NCBI RefSeq assembly: GCF_001424545.1
Contig: NZ_LMQL01000013.1
Span: 62,001-126,000, forward strand
From: Ramlibacter sp. Leaf400
Lineage (GTDB): Bacteria; Pseudomonadota; Gammaproteobacteria; Burkholderiales; Burkholderiaceae_C
Length of the DNA stretch: 64,000 nucleotides
Direction of reading: 5' to 3'
Shown here one piece after another: positions 20,678-32,522 of the stretch. The translations under genes and the position numbers were made by a program. Position 1 is the stretch's first letter, and the number at the start of each line of letters is the position of its first letter. Under the pieces are notes generated by a model that saw only the letters and a list, made by a program, of their open reading frames with translations, was not told the DNA's origin and did no database searches.

Positions 20678-22486
20678 GTGGCATACAGCAACAAGAACAT
20701 CACCCGGCGCCGTTTCGACGTCGTCATCGTCGGCGCCGGCGGCTCCGGCATGCGCGCCTCGCTCCAGCTGGCGCGCGCCGGCCTGAACGTGGCCGTGCTC
20801 TCCAAGGTCTTCCCGACCCGCTCGCACACCGTGGCCGCCCAGGGCGGCATCGGCGCGTCGCTGGGCAACATGTCCGAGGACAACTGGCACTACCACTTCT
20901 ACGACACCGTCAAGGGCTCCGACTGGCTCGGCGACCAGGACGCGATCGAGTTCATGTGCCGCGAAGCGCCCAAGGTCGTCTACGACCTGGAGCACATGGG
21001 CATGCCGTTCGACCGCAATCCCGACGGCACGATCTACCAGCGCCCGTTCGGCGGCCACACCGCCAACTACGGCGAGAAGCCGGTGCAGCGCGCCTGCGCC
21101 GCGGCCGACCGCACCGGCCACGCCATGCTGCACACGCTGTACCAGCAGAACGTGAAGGCCCGCACCAGCTTCTTCGTCGAGTGGATGGCCCTGGACCTGA
21201 TCCGCGACGCCGACGGCGACGTGGTGGGCGTCACCGCGCTGGAGATGGAGACGGGCGACCTGCACATCCTGGAAGCCAAGACCACGCTGCTGGCCACCGG
21301 CGGCGCCGGCCGCATCTTCGCGGCCTCCACCAACGCCTTCATCAACACCGGCGACGGCCTGGGCATGGCGGCGCGCGCCGGCATCCCGCTGGAGGACATG
21401 GAGTTCTGGCAGTTCCACCCGACCGGCGTGGCCGGCGCGGGCGTGCTGCTCACCGAGGGCTGCCGCGGTGAAGGCGCCATCCTGCTCAACAGCAACGGCG
21501 AGCGCTTCATGGAGCGCTACGCGCCCACGCTGAAGGACCTGGCGCCGCGCGACTTCGTCTCCCGGTCGATGGACCAGGAGATCAAGGAAGGCCGCGGCTG
21601 CGGCCCCAACAAGGACTACGTGCTGCTCAAGCTCGACCACCTGGGGGCCGACACCATCCACAAGCGGCTGCCCTCGGTGTACGAGATCGGCGTCAACTTC
21701 GCCAACGTCGACATCACCAAGGAGCCGATCCCGGTGGTGCCCACCATCCACTACCAGATGGGCGGCATCCCGACCAACGTCCACGGCCAGGTGGTGGTGC
21801 AGACCGCCGACAGCCACGCGGCGGTGGTCAACGGCCTGTATGCGGTGGGCGAATGCTCCTGCGTGAGCGTGCACGGCGCCAACCGCCTGGGCACCAACTC
21901 GCTGCTGGACCTGCTGGTGTTCGGCCGCGCGGCCGGCAACCACATCGTCGATTTCGCCAAGGGCAACCAGTCGCACAAGCCGCTGCCCTCGGGCGCGGCC
22001 GACCTCACGCTGGAGCGCCTGGCCCGCCTGGACTCAGTCGGCTCGGGCGAGTACGCGCAGGACGTGGCCAACGACATCCGCGCCGCGATGCAGCAGCACG
22101 CCGGCGTGTTCCGCACCCAGGCGAGCATGGACGAGGGCGTGCGCAAGATCGCCGCCATCCGCGAGCGCGTCGGCGCGGTCGCGCTGAAGGACAAGTCGAT
22201 GGTGTTCAACACCGCCCGCGTGGAAGCGCTGGAGGTGGAGAACCTGATCGAATGCGCCCAGGCCACCATGGTGTCGGCCGCGGCCCGCAGGGAATGCCGC
22301 GGCGCCCACACGGTCAGCGACTACGAGCGCCCGGCCGACGACCCGGTGGCGCCGCTGGGCCGCGACGATGCCAACTGGATGAAGCACACCCTGTGGCACA
22401 GCAGCAGCAACAGCCTGACCTACAAGCCGGTCAACCTCAAGCCGCTCACCGTCGACTCCGTGCCGCCCAAGGTGCGCACCTTCTGA
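20678..22486 (+). CDS. sdhA: Succinate dehydrogenase flavoprotein subunit
   Basis: Catalytic subunit of complex II that oxidises succinate to fumarate with covalently bound FAD. It has 602 aa. The dinucleotide motif is FDVVIVGAGGSGMRASLQLA. The FAD-linking His is in RSHTVAAQGGIGASLGN. The motifs TGGAGRIFAASTNAF and FWQFHPTGVAGAGVL line the active site, and GLYAVGECSCVSVHGANRLG is conserved. Translation starts at GTG 20678, with GGAGGG upstream and only 4 nt after the sdhD stop. FAD insertion would need SdhE, encoded downstream. Confidence 0.97.
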   Translation: MAYSNKNITRRRFDVVIVGAGGSGMRASLQLARAGLNVAVLSKVFPTRSHTVAAQGGIGASLGNMSEDNWHYHFYDTVKGSDWLGDQDAIEFMCREAPKVVYDLEHMGMPFDRNPDGTIYQRPFGGHTANYGEKPVQRACAAADRTGHAMLHTLYQQNVKARTSFFVEWMALDLIRDADGDVVGVTALEMETGDLHILEAKTTLLATGGAGRIFAASTNAFINTGDGLGMAARAGIPLEDMEFWQFHPTGVAGAGVLLTEGCRGEGAILLNSNGERFMERYAPTLKDLAPRDFVSRSMDQEIKEGRGCGPNKDYVLLKLDHLGADTIHKRLPSVYEIGVNFANVDITKEPIPVVPTIHYQMGGIPTNVHGQVVVQTADSHAAVVNGLYAVGECSCVSVHGANRLGTNSLLDLLVFGRAAGNHIVDFAKGNQSHKPLPSGAADLTLERLARLDSVGSGEYAQDVANDIRAAMQQHAGVFRTQASMDEGVRKIAAIRERVGAVALKDKSMVFNTARVEALEVENLIECAQATMVSAAARRECRGAHTVSDYERPADDPVAPLGRDDANWMKHTLWHSSSNSLTYKPVNLKPLTVDSVPPKVRTF

Positions 22487-22542
22487 CGGGCTCTCCTACG
22501 TAGTTCCACGGCGACGCGAAGCTCCTACATTCCTCGAACGAC

Positions 22543-23247
22543 ATGCAAAACCGCACTTTCCAGATCTACCGCTACGACCCGGACAAGGACGCCAAGCCGT
22601 ACATGCAGACGGTCGAGATCACGCTCGACGGCAACGAGCGCATGCTGCTCGACGCGCTGATGAAGCTCAAGGCGCAGGACCCCACGCTGTCGTTCCGGCG
22701 CTCCTGCCGCGAAGGCGTTTGCGGCTCGGACGCGATGAACATCAACGGCAAGAACGGCCTGGCCTGCCTGACCAACATGCTCACGCTGAAGGGCCCGATC
22801 GTCCTGAAGCCCCTGCCCGGCCTGCCGGTGGTCCGCGACCTGATCGTGGACATGACCGACTTCTTCAAGCAGTACCACTCGATCAAGCCCTACCTGGTCA
22901 ACGACAGCATCCCGCCCGAGAAGGAGCGCCTGCAGTCGCCCGAGGAGCGCGAGGAGCTCGACGGCCTGTACGAGTGCATCCTGTGCGCCAGCTGCTCGAC
23001 CAGCTGCCCCAGCTTCTGGTGGAACCCGGACAAGTTCGTCGGCCCGGCCGGCCTGCTGCAGGCCTACCGCTTCATCGCCGACAGCCGCGACCAGGCCACC
23101 GCCGAGCGCCTGGACAACCTGGAAGACCCGTACCGGCTGTTCCGCTGCCACACGATCATGAACTGCACCGACGTGTGCCCCAAGGGCCTGAACCCGACGG
23201 CGGCGATCGGCAAGATCAAGGAACTGATGGTCCGTCGGGCCGTCTGA
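22543..23247 (+). CDS. sdhB: Succinate dehydrogenase iron-sulfur subunit
   Basis: Electron-transfer subunit of complex II, 234 aa. The [2Fe-2S] ferredoxin domain shows [20 protein letters not shown]. The [4Fe-4S] ligands are in [16 protein letters not shown], and the last cluster ligands in [17 protein letters not shown]. The 56-nt gap after sdhA contains an 8-bp palindrome CTACGTAG but no other obvious signal. It is the fourth sdh gene, followed 6 nt later by sdhE. Confidence 0.97.
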   Translation: MQNRTFQIYRYDPDKDAKPYMQTVEITLDGNERMLLDALMKLKAQDPTLSFRRSCREGVCGSDAMNINGKNGLACLTNMLTLKGPIVLKPLPGLPVVRDLIVDMTDFFKQYHSIKPYLVNDSIPPEKERLQSPEEREELDGLYECILCASCSTSCPSFWWNPDKFVGPAGLLQAYRFIADSRDQATAERLDNLEDPYRLFRCHTIMNCTDVCPKGLNPTAAIGKIKELMVRRAV

Positions 23248-23253
23248 TCCGCG

Positions 23254-23520
23254 ATGGGCGAAGTCCCGCTCGACGAGCACGAGGTCGGCAAGCTGCGCTG
23301 GCGTTGCCGCCGCGGCCTGCTGGAGAACGACCTGTTCCTCGAGCGTTTCTTCGCCCGGCACGGCGCCGTGCTCACCCCACGGCAGGGCCAGCTGCTCGAG
23401 GAGCTGATGCAGCTGGCCGACAATGACCTGATGGACCTGCTGATGCGCCGGCAAGAGCCCGCCGGCGAGCTGGACCGCCCCGAGATGAAGCAGCTCGTGG
23501 AGCTGTTGCGCAGCCGCTGA
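23254..23520 (+). CDS. sdhE: FAD assembly factor SdhE
   Basis: A small protein (88 aa) that promotes covalent flavinylation of SdhA. The diagnostic [14 protein letters not shown] segment, including the Arg-Gly residues, is near residue 20, preceded by KLRWRCRR. The length matches the family (about 85-95 aa). It lies between sdhB (6-nt gap) and gltA (32-nt gap), as in many betaproteobacteria. The helical C terminus [19 protein letters not shown] is usual. Confidence 0.93.
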   Translation: MGEVPLDEHEVGKLRWRCRRGLLENDLFLERFFARHGAVLTPRQGQLLEELMQLADNDLMDLLMRRQEPAGELDRPEMKQLVELLRSR

Positions 23521-23552
23521 GGCGCCCCCCGATTGATCTCCAAGGAAACCGC

Positions 23553-24863
<1,311 letters not shown>

Positions 24864-24872
24864 ATCGCACCG

Positions 24873-24922
24873 GCCGGGCTTTGGCCCGGCTGCAACGCAA
24901 AGGCCGCGCAAGCGGCCTTTTT
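24873..24922 (+). terminator. Tandem hairpins and terminator after gltA
   Basis: A first hairpin GCCGGGC/GCCCGGC (24873-24890) is followed by a 9-bp perfect stem AAAGGCCGC/GCGGCCTTT with a GCAA tetraloop (24899-24920) and a T-run to 24922. This ends the sdhCDAB-sdhE-gltA transcript. Confidence 0.92.
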
Positions 24923-24983
24923 GCTTGGCGGGCCTCGAGGCGCCATGACGGCGCAAGGGCGTAGCCCTGCAGTTCGCAGCACC

Positions 24984-25020
24984 CTTACGGAGGAACGCGT
25001 AAGCCCTGGGCCGATAAAAT
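24984..25020 (+). promoter_or_regulatory. Inverted repeat and possible -10 upstream of leuC
   Basis: CTTACG (24984-24989) and CGTAAG (24998-25003) form a perfect inverted repeat with an 8-nt spacer. A GATAAAAT stretch (25013-25020) 26 nt before the leuC ATG (25047) could be the -10 region. Such a dyad just upstream of a -10 is typical for a regulator site, for example LysR type, controlling leuCDB. No leader peptide with Leu codons was seen in this short gap. Confidence 0.45.
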
Positions 25021-25046
25021 CCCATCCTTCAGCTGGAAAGCACGCC

Positions 25047-26468
25047 ATGGCACGCACCCTCTACGACAAGATCTGGGACGAGCACGTCGTCCACACCGAG
25101 GAAGACGGCACGGCCATCCTCTACATCGACCGCCACCTGGTGCACGAGGTGACGAGCCCGCAGGCCTTCGAGGGCCTGCGCGAGACCGGCCGCAAGGTGT
25201 GGCGCATCAGCTCGGTGGTCGCCACCGCGGACCACAACACACCCACCACGGGCTGGGAGCGCGGCTACGACGGCATCGAGGATCCGATCAGCAAGGAGCA
25301 GATCACCACGCTCGATCGCAACATGTCGGAGTTCGGCAGCGCGGCCTACTTCCCGTTCCTGTCCAAGCGCCAGGGCATCGTGCACGTGATCGGCCCCGAG
25401 CAGGGCGCCACCCTGCCCGGCATGACGGTGGTCTGCGGCGACTCGCACACCTCCACCCACGGCGCCTTCGGCGCGCTGGCCCACGGCATCGGCACCAGCG
25501 AGGTGGAGCACGTGCTCGCCACGCAGACGCTGCTGGCCAAGAAGGCGAAGAACCTGCTGGTCCGCGTCGACGGCCAGCTCGGGCGCGGCGTGACGGCCAA
25601 GGACATCGTGCTGGCCATCATCGGCCGCATCGGCACCGCCGGCGGCACCGGCTACACCATCGAGTTCGGCGGCTCGGCGATCCGCGCGCTGACGATGGAA
25701 GGCCGCATGACGGTCTGCAACATGGCCATCGAGGCCGGCGCGCGCGCCGGCCTGGTCGCCGTGGACGAGAAGACCATCGAATACGTCCGGGGCCGCCCGC
25801 TCGCGCCCACCGGCGTGGAGTGGGAGCAGGCGGTCGCCTACTGGCGCACCCTGCACTCCGACCCCGATGCGAAGTTCGATGCCGTGGTGGAACTCGACGC
25901 TTCGCAGATCGTTCCGCAGGTCACCTGGGGCACCTCGCCCGAGATGGTGCTGGGCGTGGACGGCCGCGTGCCCGACCCCGACAAGGAGAAGGACGCCAAC
26001 CGGCGCGGCGCCATCGAGCGCGCGCTCACCTACATGGGCCTGGAGCCGGGCAAGCCGATCAACGACATCTTCGTGGACAAGGTGTTCATCGGCTCCTGCA
26101 CCAACAGCCGCATCGAGGACATGCGCGAGGCCGCGGCCGTGGTCAAGAAGCTGGGCCAGAAGGTGGCCGGCAACGTGAAGCTGGCGATGGTGGTTCCGGG
26201 GTCCGGCGTGGTGAAGGAGCAGGCCGAGCGCGAGGGGCTGCACGAGATCTTCAAGGCCGCGGGCTTCGACTGGCGCGAGCCGGGCTGCTCCATGTGCCTG
26301 GCCATGAACGCCGACCGGCTGGAGCCGGGCGAGCGCTGCGCCTCCACCAGCAACCGCAACTTCGAAGGCCGGCAGGGCGCCGGCGGCCGCACCCACCTGG
26401 TGAGCCCGGCGATGGCCGCCGCCGCCGCGGTGCATGGCCACTTCGTCGACGTCCGCCAGTTCGCCTAA
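25047..26468 (+). CDS. leuC: 3-isopropylmalate dehydratase, large subunit
   Basis: The [4Fe-4S] subunit of the isomerase converting 2- to 3-isopropylmalate in leucine synthesis, 473 aa. Cluster cysteines are in [16 protein letters not shown] and [33 protein letters not shown] is the conserved substrate region. The ATG at 25047 ([15 protein letters not shown]) is the family start; the frame opens further upstream without support. It is the first gene of leuC-leuD-leuB. Confidence 0.97.
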   Translation: MARTLYDKIWDEHVVHTEEDGTAILYIDRHLVHEVTSPQAFEGLRETGRKVWRISSVVATADHNTPTTGWERGYDGIEDPISKEQITTLDRNMSEFGSAAYFPFLSKRQGIVHVIGPEQGATLPGMTVVCGDSHTSTHGAFGALAHGIGTSEVEHVLATQTLLAKKAKNLLVRVDGQLGRGVTAKDIVLAIIGRIGTAGGTGYTIEFGGSAIRALTMEGRMTVCNMAIEAGARAGLVAVDEKTIEYVRGRPLAPTGVEWEQAVAYWRTLHSDPDAKFDAVVELDASQIVPQVTWGTSPEMVLGVDGRVPDPDKEKDANRRGAIERALTYMGLEPGKPINDIFVDKVFIGSCTNSRIEDMREAAAVVKKLGQKVAGNVKLAMVVPGSGVVKEQAEREGLHEIFKAAGFDWREPGCSMCLAMNADRLEPGERCASTSNRNFEGRQGAGGRTHLVSPAMAAAAAVHGHFVDVRQFA

Positions 26469-26479
26469 GGAGCCCCCCC

Positions 26480-27130
26480 GTGAAGCCCTTCACCGTGCAC
26501 AAGGGGATCGTGGCCCCGATCGACCGCGAGAACGTCGACACCGACGCCATCATTCCCAAGCAGTTCCTCAAGTCGATCCGCAAGACGGGCTTCGGCCCCA
26601 ACCTGTTCGACGAGTGGCGCTACCTCGATCCCGGCTACCCCGGGCAGGACCCCAACACCCGCAAGCCCAACCCGGACTTCGTGCTGAACCAGCCGCGCTA
26701 CAAGGGCGCCTCGGTCTTGCTGGCGCGCAAGAACTTCGGCTGCGGCTCCTCGCGCGAGCACGCGCCGTGGGCGCTGGAGCAGTACGGCTTCCGGCCGCTG
26801 ATCGCACCCAGCTTCGCCGACATCTTCTTCAACAACAGCTTCAAGAACGGGCTGCTGCCCATCGTTCTGCCCGAGGCCACGGTGGCCAAGCTGTTCGACG
26901 AGGTGTACGCGTTCCCGGGCTACGAACTCACGATCGACCTGGACCGGCAGGTGGTCACCACGCCCAGCGGCGAATCCATCGCCTTCGACGTGCAGCCCTT
27001 CCGCAAGTACTGCCTGCTCAACGGCCTGGACGACATCGGCCTGACGCTGCGGCAGACGGACAAGATCAAGGCCTTCGAGGCCGAGCGCCTGGCCACCAAG
27101 CCCTGGCTGGCCCACACCCTGAACGGATAG
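26480..27130 (+). CDS. leuD: 3-isopropylmalate dehydratase, small subunit
   Basis: Swivel-domain partner of LeuC, 216 aa. The substrate loop [20 protein letters not shown] is canonical. The start is GTG at 26480, preceded by TAAGGAG, giving [19 protein letters not shown]. The gene lies 11 nt after leuC and 7 nt before leuB. Upstream open frame in this register is only a shadow of leuC. Confidence 0.96.
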   Translation: MKPFTVHKGIVAPIDRENVDTDAIIPKQFLKSIRKTGFGPNLFDEWRYLDPGYPGQDPNTRKPNPDFVLNQPRYKGASVLLARKNFGCGSSREHAPWALEQYGFRPLIAPSFADIFFNNSFKNGLLPIVLPEATVAKLFDEVYAFPGYELTIDLDRQVVTTPSGESIAFDVQPFRKYCLLNGLDDIGLTLRQTDKIKAFEAERLATKPWLAHTLNG

Positions 27131-27137
27131 GAACCCA

Positions 27138-28226
27138 ATGAAGATCGCAGTGCTGCCGGGCGACGGCATCGGAACCGAGATCGTGGCCGAGGCGGTCAAG
27201 GTCCTGGGCGTCCTGGACCTGAAGTTCGAGATGGAGACGGCGCCGGTCGGCGGCGCGGCGTACGAGGCGCAGGGCCACCCGCTGCCGGAGTCGACGCTCA
27301 AGCTCGCCAAGGCGGCGGACGCGATCCTGTTCGGCGCGGTGGGCGACTGGAAGTACGACAAGCTCGAGCGCGCGCTGCGTCCCGAGCAGGCCATCCTGGG
27401 CCTGCGCAAGCACCTGGGCCTGTTCGCCAACTTCCGTCCCGCCATCTGCTACGAGCAGCTCACGCACGCGTCGAGCCTGAAGCCCGAGCTGGTGGCCGGC
27501 CTGGACATCCTCATCATCCGCGAGCTGACCGGCGACATCTATTTCGGCCAGCCGCGCGGCCGCCGCACGTCGCCCGATGGACACTTCCCCGGCGCCGAGG
27601 AAGCGTTCGACACCATGCGCTACTCGCGCCCGGAGATCGAGCGCATCGCCCACGTCGCCTTTCAGGCCGCCCGCAAGCGCGGCAAGCACCTCACCAGCGT
27701 GGACAAGGCCAACGTGCTGGAGACGTTCCAGCTGTGGAAGGATGTGGTCACCGAGGTGGGCAAGGACTACCCCGACGTGAAGCTGGACCACATGTACGTG
27801 GACAACGCCGCCATGCAGCTGGTCAAGCAGCCCAAGTTCTTCGACGTGGTGGTCACCGGCAACATGTTCGGCGACATCCTCTCGGACGAAGCGGCCATGC
27901 TCACCGGCTCGATCGGCATGTTGCCGTCGGCCAGCCTGAACGCCGGCAACCAGGGGCTGTACGAGCCCAGTCACGGCAGCGCGCCGGACATCGCGGGCAA
28001 GGGCGTCGCGAACCCTTTGGCTACAATCCTGTCCGCCGCCATGATGCTCCGCTTCTCCCTGAACCAGCCCGAAGCCGCCGCCCGGATCGAATCCGCGGTG
28101 AAGCACGTGCTCGCGTCGGGGCTGCGCACCGCGGACATCCACTCCGAAGGCACCACGAAGGTCGGCACCCGCGAAATGGGCGATGCCGTCGTGGCCGCGA
28201 TTACCAAGAAAACCACCAAGGGCTAG
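27138..28226 (+). CDS. leuB: 3-isopropylmalate dehydrogenase
   Basis: Oxidative decarboxylation of 3-isopropylmalate to 2-oxoisocaproate using NAD+, 362 aa. The N terminus is [20 protein letters not shown]. The substrate-binding segment is [14 protein letters not shown] and the NAD-binding loop is [19 protein letters not shown]. The catalytic Lys/Asp context is [16 protein letters not shown]. It is the third gene of the leu operon. A TACAAT within the coding sequence (28022-28027) looks like a -10 for asd but lacks a matching -35. Confidence 0.97.
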   Translation: MKIAVLPGDGIGTEIVAEAVKVLGVLDLKFEMETAPVGGAAYEAQGHPLPESTLKLAKAADAILFGAVGDWKYDKLERALRPEQAILGLRKHLGLFANFRPAICYEQLTHASSLKPELVAGLDILIIRELTGDIYFGQPRGRRTSPDGHFPGAEEAFDTMRYSRPEIERIAHVAFQAARKRGKHLTSVDKANVLETFQLWKDVVTEVGKDYPDVKLDHMYVDNAAMQLVKQPKFFDVVVTGNMFGDILSDEAAMLTGSIGMLPSASLNAGNQGLYEPSHGSAPDIAGKGVANPLATILSAAMMLRFSLNQPEAAARIESAVKHVLASGLRTADIHSEGTTKVGTREMGDAVVAAITKKTTKG

Positions 28227-28301
28227 CCAGCTCCGGTTCGTCGCGCGCCTCCCCCGGCCGGACGAGCCGGGGGAACCAGGATTCTTCTTCTCTAAAGGCG
28301 T

Positions 28302-29456
28302 ATGACGATGGCACTCTCCAAGGCACAACAACCGCTCGTCGGCCTGGTCGGCTGGCGCGGCATGGTCGGCTCGGTCCTGATGGACCGCATGCAGGCCGAA
28401 GGCGACTTCGGCCTGATCGAGCCGATGTTCTTCTCCACCTCGAATGCCGGCGGCAAGGCGCCCGCCCAGGCCAAGAACGAAACCGTCCTGCAGGACGCGT
28501 TCGACATCGAGGCGCTGAAGAAGTGCGACATCGTCATCACCGCCCAGGGCGGCGACTACACGAGCGAGGTGTTCCCCAAGCTGCGCGCGGCGGGCTGGAA
28601 CGGCCACTGGATCGACGCGGCCTCGACGCTGCGCATGAAGGACGACTCGGTCATCGTCCTGGACCCGGTGAACCTGCCAGTCATCCGCAACGCGCTGGGC
28701 AAGGGCGGCCGCAACTGGATCGGCGGCAACTGCACCGTCAGCTGCATGCTGATGGGCGTCGGGGCGCTCTACAAGGCCGGGCTCGTCGAGTGGATGAGCA
28801 GCATGACGTACCAGGCCGCCTCGGGCGGCGGCGCGCAGCACATGCGTGAGCTGCTGACCCAGTTCGGCACGATCAACGCCGAGGTCAAGGCCCTGCTGGA
28901 CGATCCCAAGTCCGCCATCCTCGAGATCGACCGCAAGGTGCTCGGTCGCCAGCAGTCGATGTCCGCTGCCGAGATGGAGAACTTCGGCGTGCCGCTGGGC
29001 GGCTCGCTCATCCCCTGGATCGACAAGGACCTGGGCAACGGCGTCTCTCGCGAGGAATGGAAGGCCGGCGCCGAGACCAACAAGATCCTCGGCCAGGGCG
29101 CTGGCTTCGACACCGCGGCCGTGCCGGTCGACGGCTTCTGCGTGCGCGTGGGCGCCATGCGCTGCCACAGCCAGGCCCTCACCTTCAAGCTGAAGAAGGA
29201 TGTTCCGCTGGCGGACATCGAGGCCCTGATCACGGCCGACAACCAGTGGGTGAAGGTGGTGCCCAACACCCGCGAGGCGACGCTGCAGGACCTGACGCCC
29301 GTCGCGGTAACCGGCACGCTGGGCATCCCGGTGGGTCGCCTGCGCAAGATGGCGATGGGTCCCGAGTACCTCGGCGCTTTCACCATCGGCGACCAGCTGC
29401 TCTGGGGCGCCGCCGAGCCGCTGCGCCGCATGCTGCGCATCCTGCTGGACGCCTGA
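28302..29456 (+). CDS. asd: Aspartate-semialdehyde dehydrogenase
   Basis: Reduces aspartyl phosphate to aspartate semialdehyde for lysine, threonine, methionine and diaminopimelate synthesis. It has 384 aa, counted from ATG 28302; a second in-frame ATG at 28308 is equally possible, and AAAGG precedes both. The N-terminal NADP motif is [18 protein letters not shown]. The catalytic Cys is in [17 protein letters not shown]. The C-terminal His region is [19 protein letters not shown]. This is the gammaproteobacterial-type Asd. It is 75 nt after leuB and probably has its own promoter as well. Confidence 0.96.
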   Translation: MTMALSKAQQPLVGLVGWRGMVGSVLMDRMQAEGDFGLIEPMFFSTSNAGGKAPAQAKNETVLQDAFDIEALKKCDIVITAQGGDYTSEVFPKLRAAGWNGHWIDAASTLRMKDDSVIVLDPVNLPVIRNALGKGGRNWIGGNCTVSCMLMGVGALYKAGLVEWMSSMTYQAASGGGAQHMRELLTQFGTINAEVKALLDDPKSAILEIDRKVLGRQQSMSAAEMENFGVPLGGSLIPWIDKDLGNGVSREEWKAGAETNKILGQGAGFDTAAVPVDGFCVRVGAMRCHSQALTFKLKKDVPLADIEALITADNQWVKVVPNTREATLQDLTPVAVTGTLGIPVGRLRKMAMGPEYLGAFTIGDQLLWGAAEPLRRMLRILLDA

Positions 29457-29570
29457 AGAAGGACTGAACCGGGCCGTTTCGTCTCGTTACGGCTCGTTGT
29501 CGAGGGGCAACAGGACAGTGGGTCCTGTTGAGGTGCAATCGAGGCTCCGGACGTTAAGCCTTGTCTCAGC

Positions 29571-29599
29571 TTGTCACCCTAAGACATTGATGTTATGGT
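29571..29599 (+). promoter_or_regulatory. Predicted fimV promoter
   Basis: TTGTCA (29571-29576) and TATGGT (29594-29599) are spaced 17 nt apart and lie 36 nt before the fimV ATG at 29636. This AT-rich patch stands out in the 179-nt asd-fimV gap. Confidence 0.55.
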
Positions 29600-29635
29600 C
29601 CTTTTAGCTATTTCCGTCTCAAGGCGAATGTCCGC

Positions 29636-32497
29636 ATGAAGAGAACAAAACTGCCTGCAGACCGAGCAGTGGGGGCCTCAACAACGACGAACAAACGACA
29701 GTGGCAAGCCACTGCCGTCGCGCTGGCCGCTGCCGCGCTGTTGAGCCTGCCCTCGACCCCCGCGCAGGCGCTTGCGCTGGGCCGAGTCACGGTCCAGTCC
29801 GCCCTGGGCGAGCCGCTGCGGGTGGAGATCGACGTTCCCGAGATCACCGCCGATGAAGTCGCCAGCCTGAAAGCCAGCGTCGCATCGCCGGACGCCTTCC
29901 GGGCCGCGGGGATGGAGTTCAGCCCGGCCCTGTCCGGCGTCAACGTTTCCCTGCAGCGCCGTCCCGACGGCCGCTACTACCTGCGGCTGGCGAGCGACCG
30001 CCCCGTCAACGAACCCTTCGTCGACCTGATCCTGGAGACCAACTGGGCCTCCGGCCGCATCGTGCGTGACTTCACGATGCTGTTCGACCCGCCGGGCATG
30101 CGGCAGGGCCAGACGCCGATGACAGCGCAGGTCACGCCATCCAATTCGCCGGCCCGCTCGGGCAGTGCCGTGCCGACGCCTGCGGCCCCCCAGCGCAGCA
30201 CGCGCCCGGCGGCTCCCGCGGCTGCGGCCCAGCCGGCTGCCCCTGCGACCGCCGCACCTGCGCCGGCCGCATCTTCCGGCACTTCCACCCCCGCAGCCGC
30301 CGCACCGGCGGTGTCCGGCGACGGCAAGCAGGTCACGGTCCAGTCCGGCGAGACGGCCGGACGCATCGCGGCCGCGAACAAGTCCAACACGGTCTCGCTC
30401 GACCAGATGCTGCTGGCGCTGCTGCGCGCCAATCCCGACGCCTTCGTCGGCGGCAACGTCAACCGCCTGCGCGCCGGCTCGGTCCTGAGCCTGCCGACCG
30501 CCGAACAGGCCGAGGCCATCCCGGCCGCCGAAGCCCGGCAGACGCTGGTCGTGCAGAGCCGCGACTTCAACGAATTCCGCCGTCGCCTGGCCGAAGGACT
30601 GCCCACGGCCCCTACCGCCGGCACTGGCCGCGAGGCGACCGGCCGGGTCCAGGCCCAGCTCGACGAGAAGCGCCCCGCCGCCGCTGCACCCGACAAGCTC
30701 ACGCTGTCCAAGGGCGGCGTCCAGGGCCGCGCCAACGCCGACCAGGTGGCGCAGAACCGCGCGTCCCAGGACGCCGCGAACCGCGTCGCCGAGCTGAACC
30801 GCAACCTCAGCGACCTGAACAAGCTCACCGGTTCCGTGCCCGCCGGTGCGGCCATCGCTCCCAAGGCGGGAGCCTCCGCGCCAACGCCGTCCGTCGCTGC
30901 CGCGCCGGCCAAGCCGGCTTCCGGCCCGGCCCTGCCCTCGATCACGATGCCGTCGGCGACGACCGCCGCCGCGCCGGCCGCCACTGCCGCGGCCTCAGCG
31001 CCCGTGGCCACTGCGCCACTGGCCGCCGCAAGCACGCCCGCTGCCGCCGCTGCCCCCGCCAGCGCTCCGGTCGCGGCCATCACGCCCACGGCTCCGGCCT
31101 CCGCACCCGCGGCGGCCGCCCCGTCCAGCCCGGCTTCGGCCCCGACCACGGACACCCCGGTCGCAACGCCCGTCACCGCTGCCGCCTCGGCGCCGGCTGC
31201 CGCCACCGCGCCCAAGCGCCCGGTCACGCCGCCGCCTGCGATCGAAGAGCCCAGCCTGGTCGACGAGCTGCTGGCCAACCCGCTCGTCCCCGCCGCATTC
31301 GGCGGCGCGCTCGCCCTGCTGCTGGGCATCGGCGCCTGGCGGATGCGACAGCGCCACAAGTCCGCGCAGATCGACAGCTCCTTCCTGGAAAGCCGCCTGC
31401 AGCCCGACTCGTTCTTCGGTGCCAGCGGCGGACAGCGCGTCGACACGGCCGAAGGCACGCCGACCGGCTCCTCGATGGTGTACTCGCCCAGCCAGCTCGA
31501 CGCTGCCGGCGATGTGGACCCGGTGGCCGAAGCCGACGTGTACCTGGCCTACGGCCGCGACCTGCAGGCCGAGGAGATCCTCAAGGAAGCGCTGCGCATC
31601 AATCCGCAGCGGATCGCCATCCACTCCAAGCTGCTGGAGATCTACGCCAAGCGCCGCGACGCCAAGGCGTTCGAGCAGCTCGCCGGCGAAGCCTTCAGCC
31701 TGACGCGGGGTGAAGGTCCGGAGTGGGCCCACATCTGCGAACTCGGCCTGGAACTGGACGCGACCAACCCGATGTACCAGCCTGGCGGCCAGCCGTCCGG
31801 CGGCGGCGCCGTTGCGGCCACCGCCACGGCTGCGGCAGCGGTGGGCGCTTCGGCCGCGATGGCCGCCACCCGCAAGGCTCCCGAGGCCGCAGCACCGGAC
31901 ACCGGCGCCTCGGCCATGGACCTGGACCTGGACTTCTCGCTGGACGACACGCCCAGCGCCCCGTCCACCTCGGCCCCGGGCGCAACGCTGGGGCCCGACA
32001 GCTTCGCTGCCGTGCCCTCCCTCGACATGGACTTCGCCAGTGCGCCCACCCCGGCCGCACCGGACGCGGTCCGACTCGATGCGCCGACCCTGTCGGTCCC
32101 CGACAACAGCCTGAGCTTCACGAGGACCGAACCGGTCGGACTTTCGCCTGCCGCTCCGACGTCCGCTCCCGCCAAGCCCGCGCCGGCACCGGCCGACTCG
32201 GGGATGATCGAGTTCGACCTCGGCTCGCTTTCGCTCGACCTGCCCGGCGCATCCCCCGCTCCCGCAGCGGCCACGCCAGCATCCACTGACGCCGGCGATT
32301 CCATGAGCACGGCCGGCCTCGAGCTGGACCTGGGTGGCGACGGCGAAGACCCGCTGGCCACCAAGCTCGCGCTGGCGCAGGAGTTCAACGCCATCGGCGA
32401 CGCCGACGGCGCCCGCAGCCTGGCCCAGGAAGTCATCGCCGAAGCGTCCGGTGACCTGAAGAGCAAGGCGCAGAAGTTCCTGGCGGAGATCGGCTGA
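29636..32497 (+). CDS. FimV/HubP-family polar scaffold protein
   Basis: A 953-aa inner-membrane protein of the FimV/HubP family, which organises cell poles and type IV pilus/type II secretion assembly in related bacteria. Order: signal/anchor (QATAVALAAAALLSLPSTPA, about 25-43), the FimV N-terminal domain with LALGRVTVQSALGEPLRVEI, an Ala/Pro-rich linker, and a LysM-type peptidoglycan-binding segment (about 230-290, VTVQSGETAGRIAAANKSNT). A second long Ala/Pro linker precedes one transmembrane helix near residue 550 (AAFGGALALLLGIGAWRMRQ). Cytoplasmic TPR-like repeats follow at about 630-710, then an acidic low-complexity stretch. The C terminus is the conserved FimV domain (LALAQEFNAIGDADGARSLA). 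Its place between asd and truA is typical of the lineage. Confidence 0.9.
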   Translation: MKRTKLPADRAVGASTTTNKRQWQATAVALAAAALLSLPSTPAQALALGRVTVQSALGEPLRVEIDVPEITADEVASLKASVASPDAFRAAGMEFSPALSGVNVSLQRRPDGRYYLRLASDRPVNEPFVDLILETNWASGRIVRDFTMLFDPPGMRQGQTPMTAQVTPSNSPARSGSAVPTPAAPQRSTRPAAPAAAAQPAAPATAAPAPAASSGTSTPAAAAPAVSGDGKQVTVQSGETAGRIAAANKSNTVSLDQMLLALLRANPDAFVGGNVNRLRAGSVLSLPTAEQAEAIPAAEARQTLVVQSRDFNEFRRRLAEGLPTAPTAGTGREATGRVQAQLDEKRPAAAAPDKLTLSKGGVQGRANADQVAQNRASQDAANRVAELNRNLSDLNKLTGSVPAGAAIAPKAGASAPTPSVAAAPAKPASGPALPSITMPSATTAAAPAATAAASAPVATAPLAAASTPAAAAAPASAPVAAITPTAPASAPAAAAPSSPASAPTTDTPVATPVTAAASAPAAATAPKRPVTPPPAIEEPSLVDELLANPLVPAAFGGALALLLGIGAWRMRQRHKSAQIDSSFLESRLQPDSFFGASGGQRVDTAEGTPTGSSMVYSPSQLDAAGDVDPVAEADVYLAYGRDLQAEEILKEALRINPQRIAIHSKLLEIYAKRRDAKAFEQLAGEAFSLTRGEGPEWAHICELGLELDATNPMYQPGGQPSGGGAVAATATAAAAVGASAAMAATRKAPEAAAPDTGASAMDLDLDFSLDDTPSAPSTSAPGATLGPDSFAAVPSLDMDFASAPTPAAPDAVRLDAPTLSVPDNSLSFTRTEPVGLSPAAPTSAPAKPAPAPADSGMIEFDLGSLSLDLPGASPAPAAATPASTDAGDSMSTAGLELDLGGDGEDPLATKLALAQEFNAIGDADGARSLAQEVIAEASGDLKSKAQKFLAEIG

Positions 32498-32522
32498 TCC
32501 CGCTGCCCCGCAAAGGCCGGCC

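Noticed and set aside
28011..28030. Internal promoter for asd in leuB (TACAAT at 28022)
   Set aside because: It lies in the conserved coding segment for [13 protein letters not shown] and has no -35 partner at 16-18 nt, so it is probably coding constraint.
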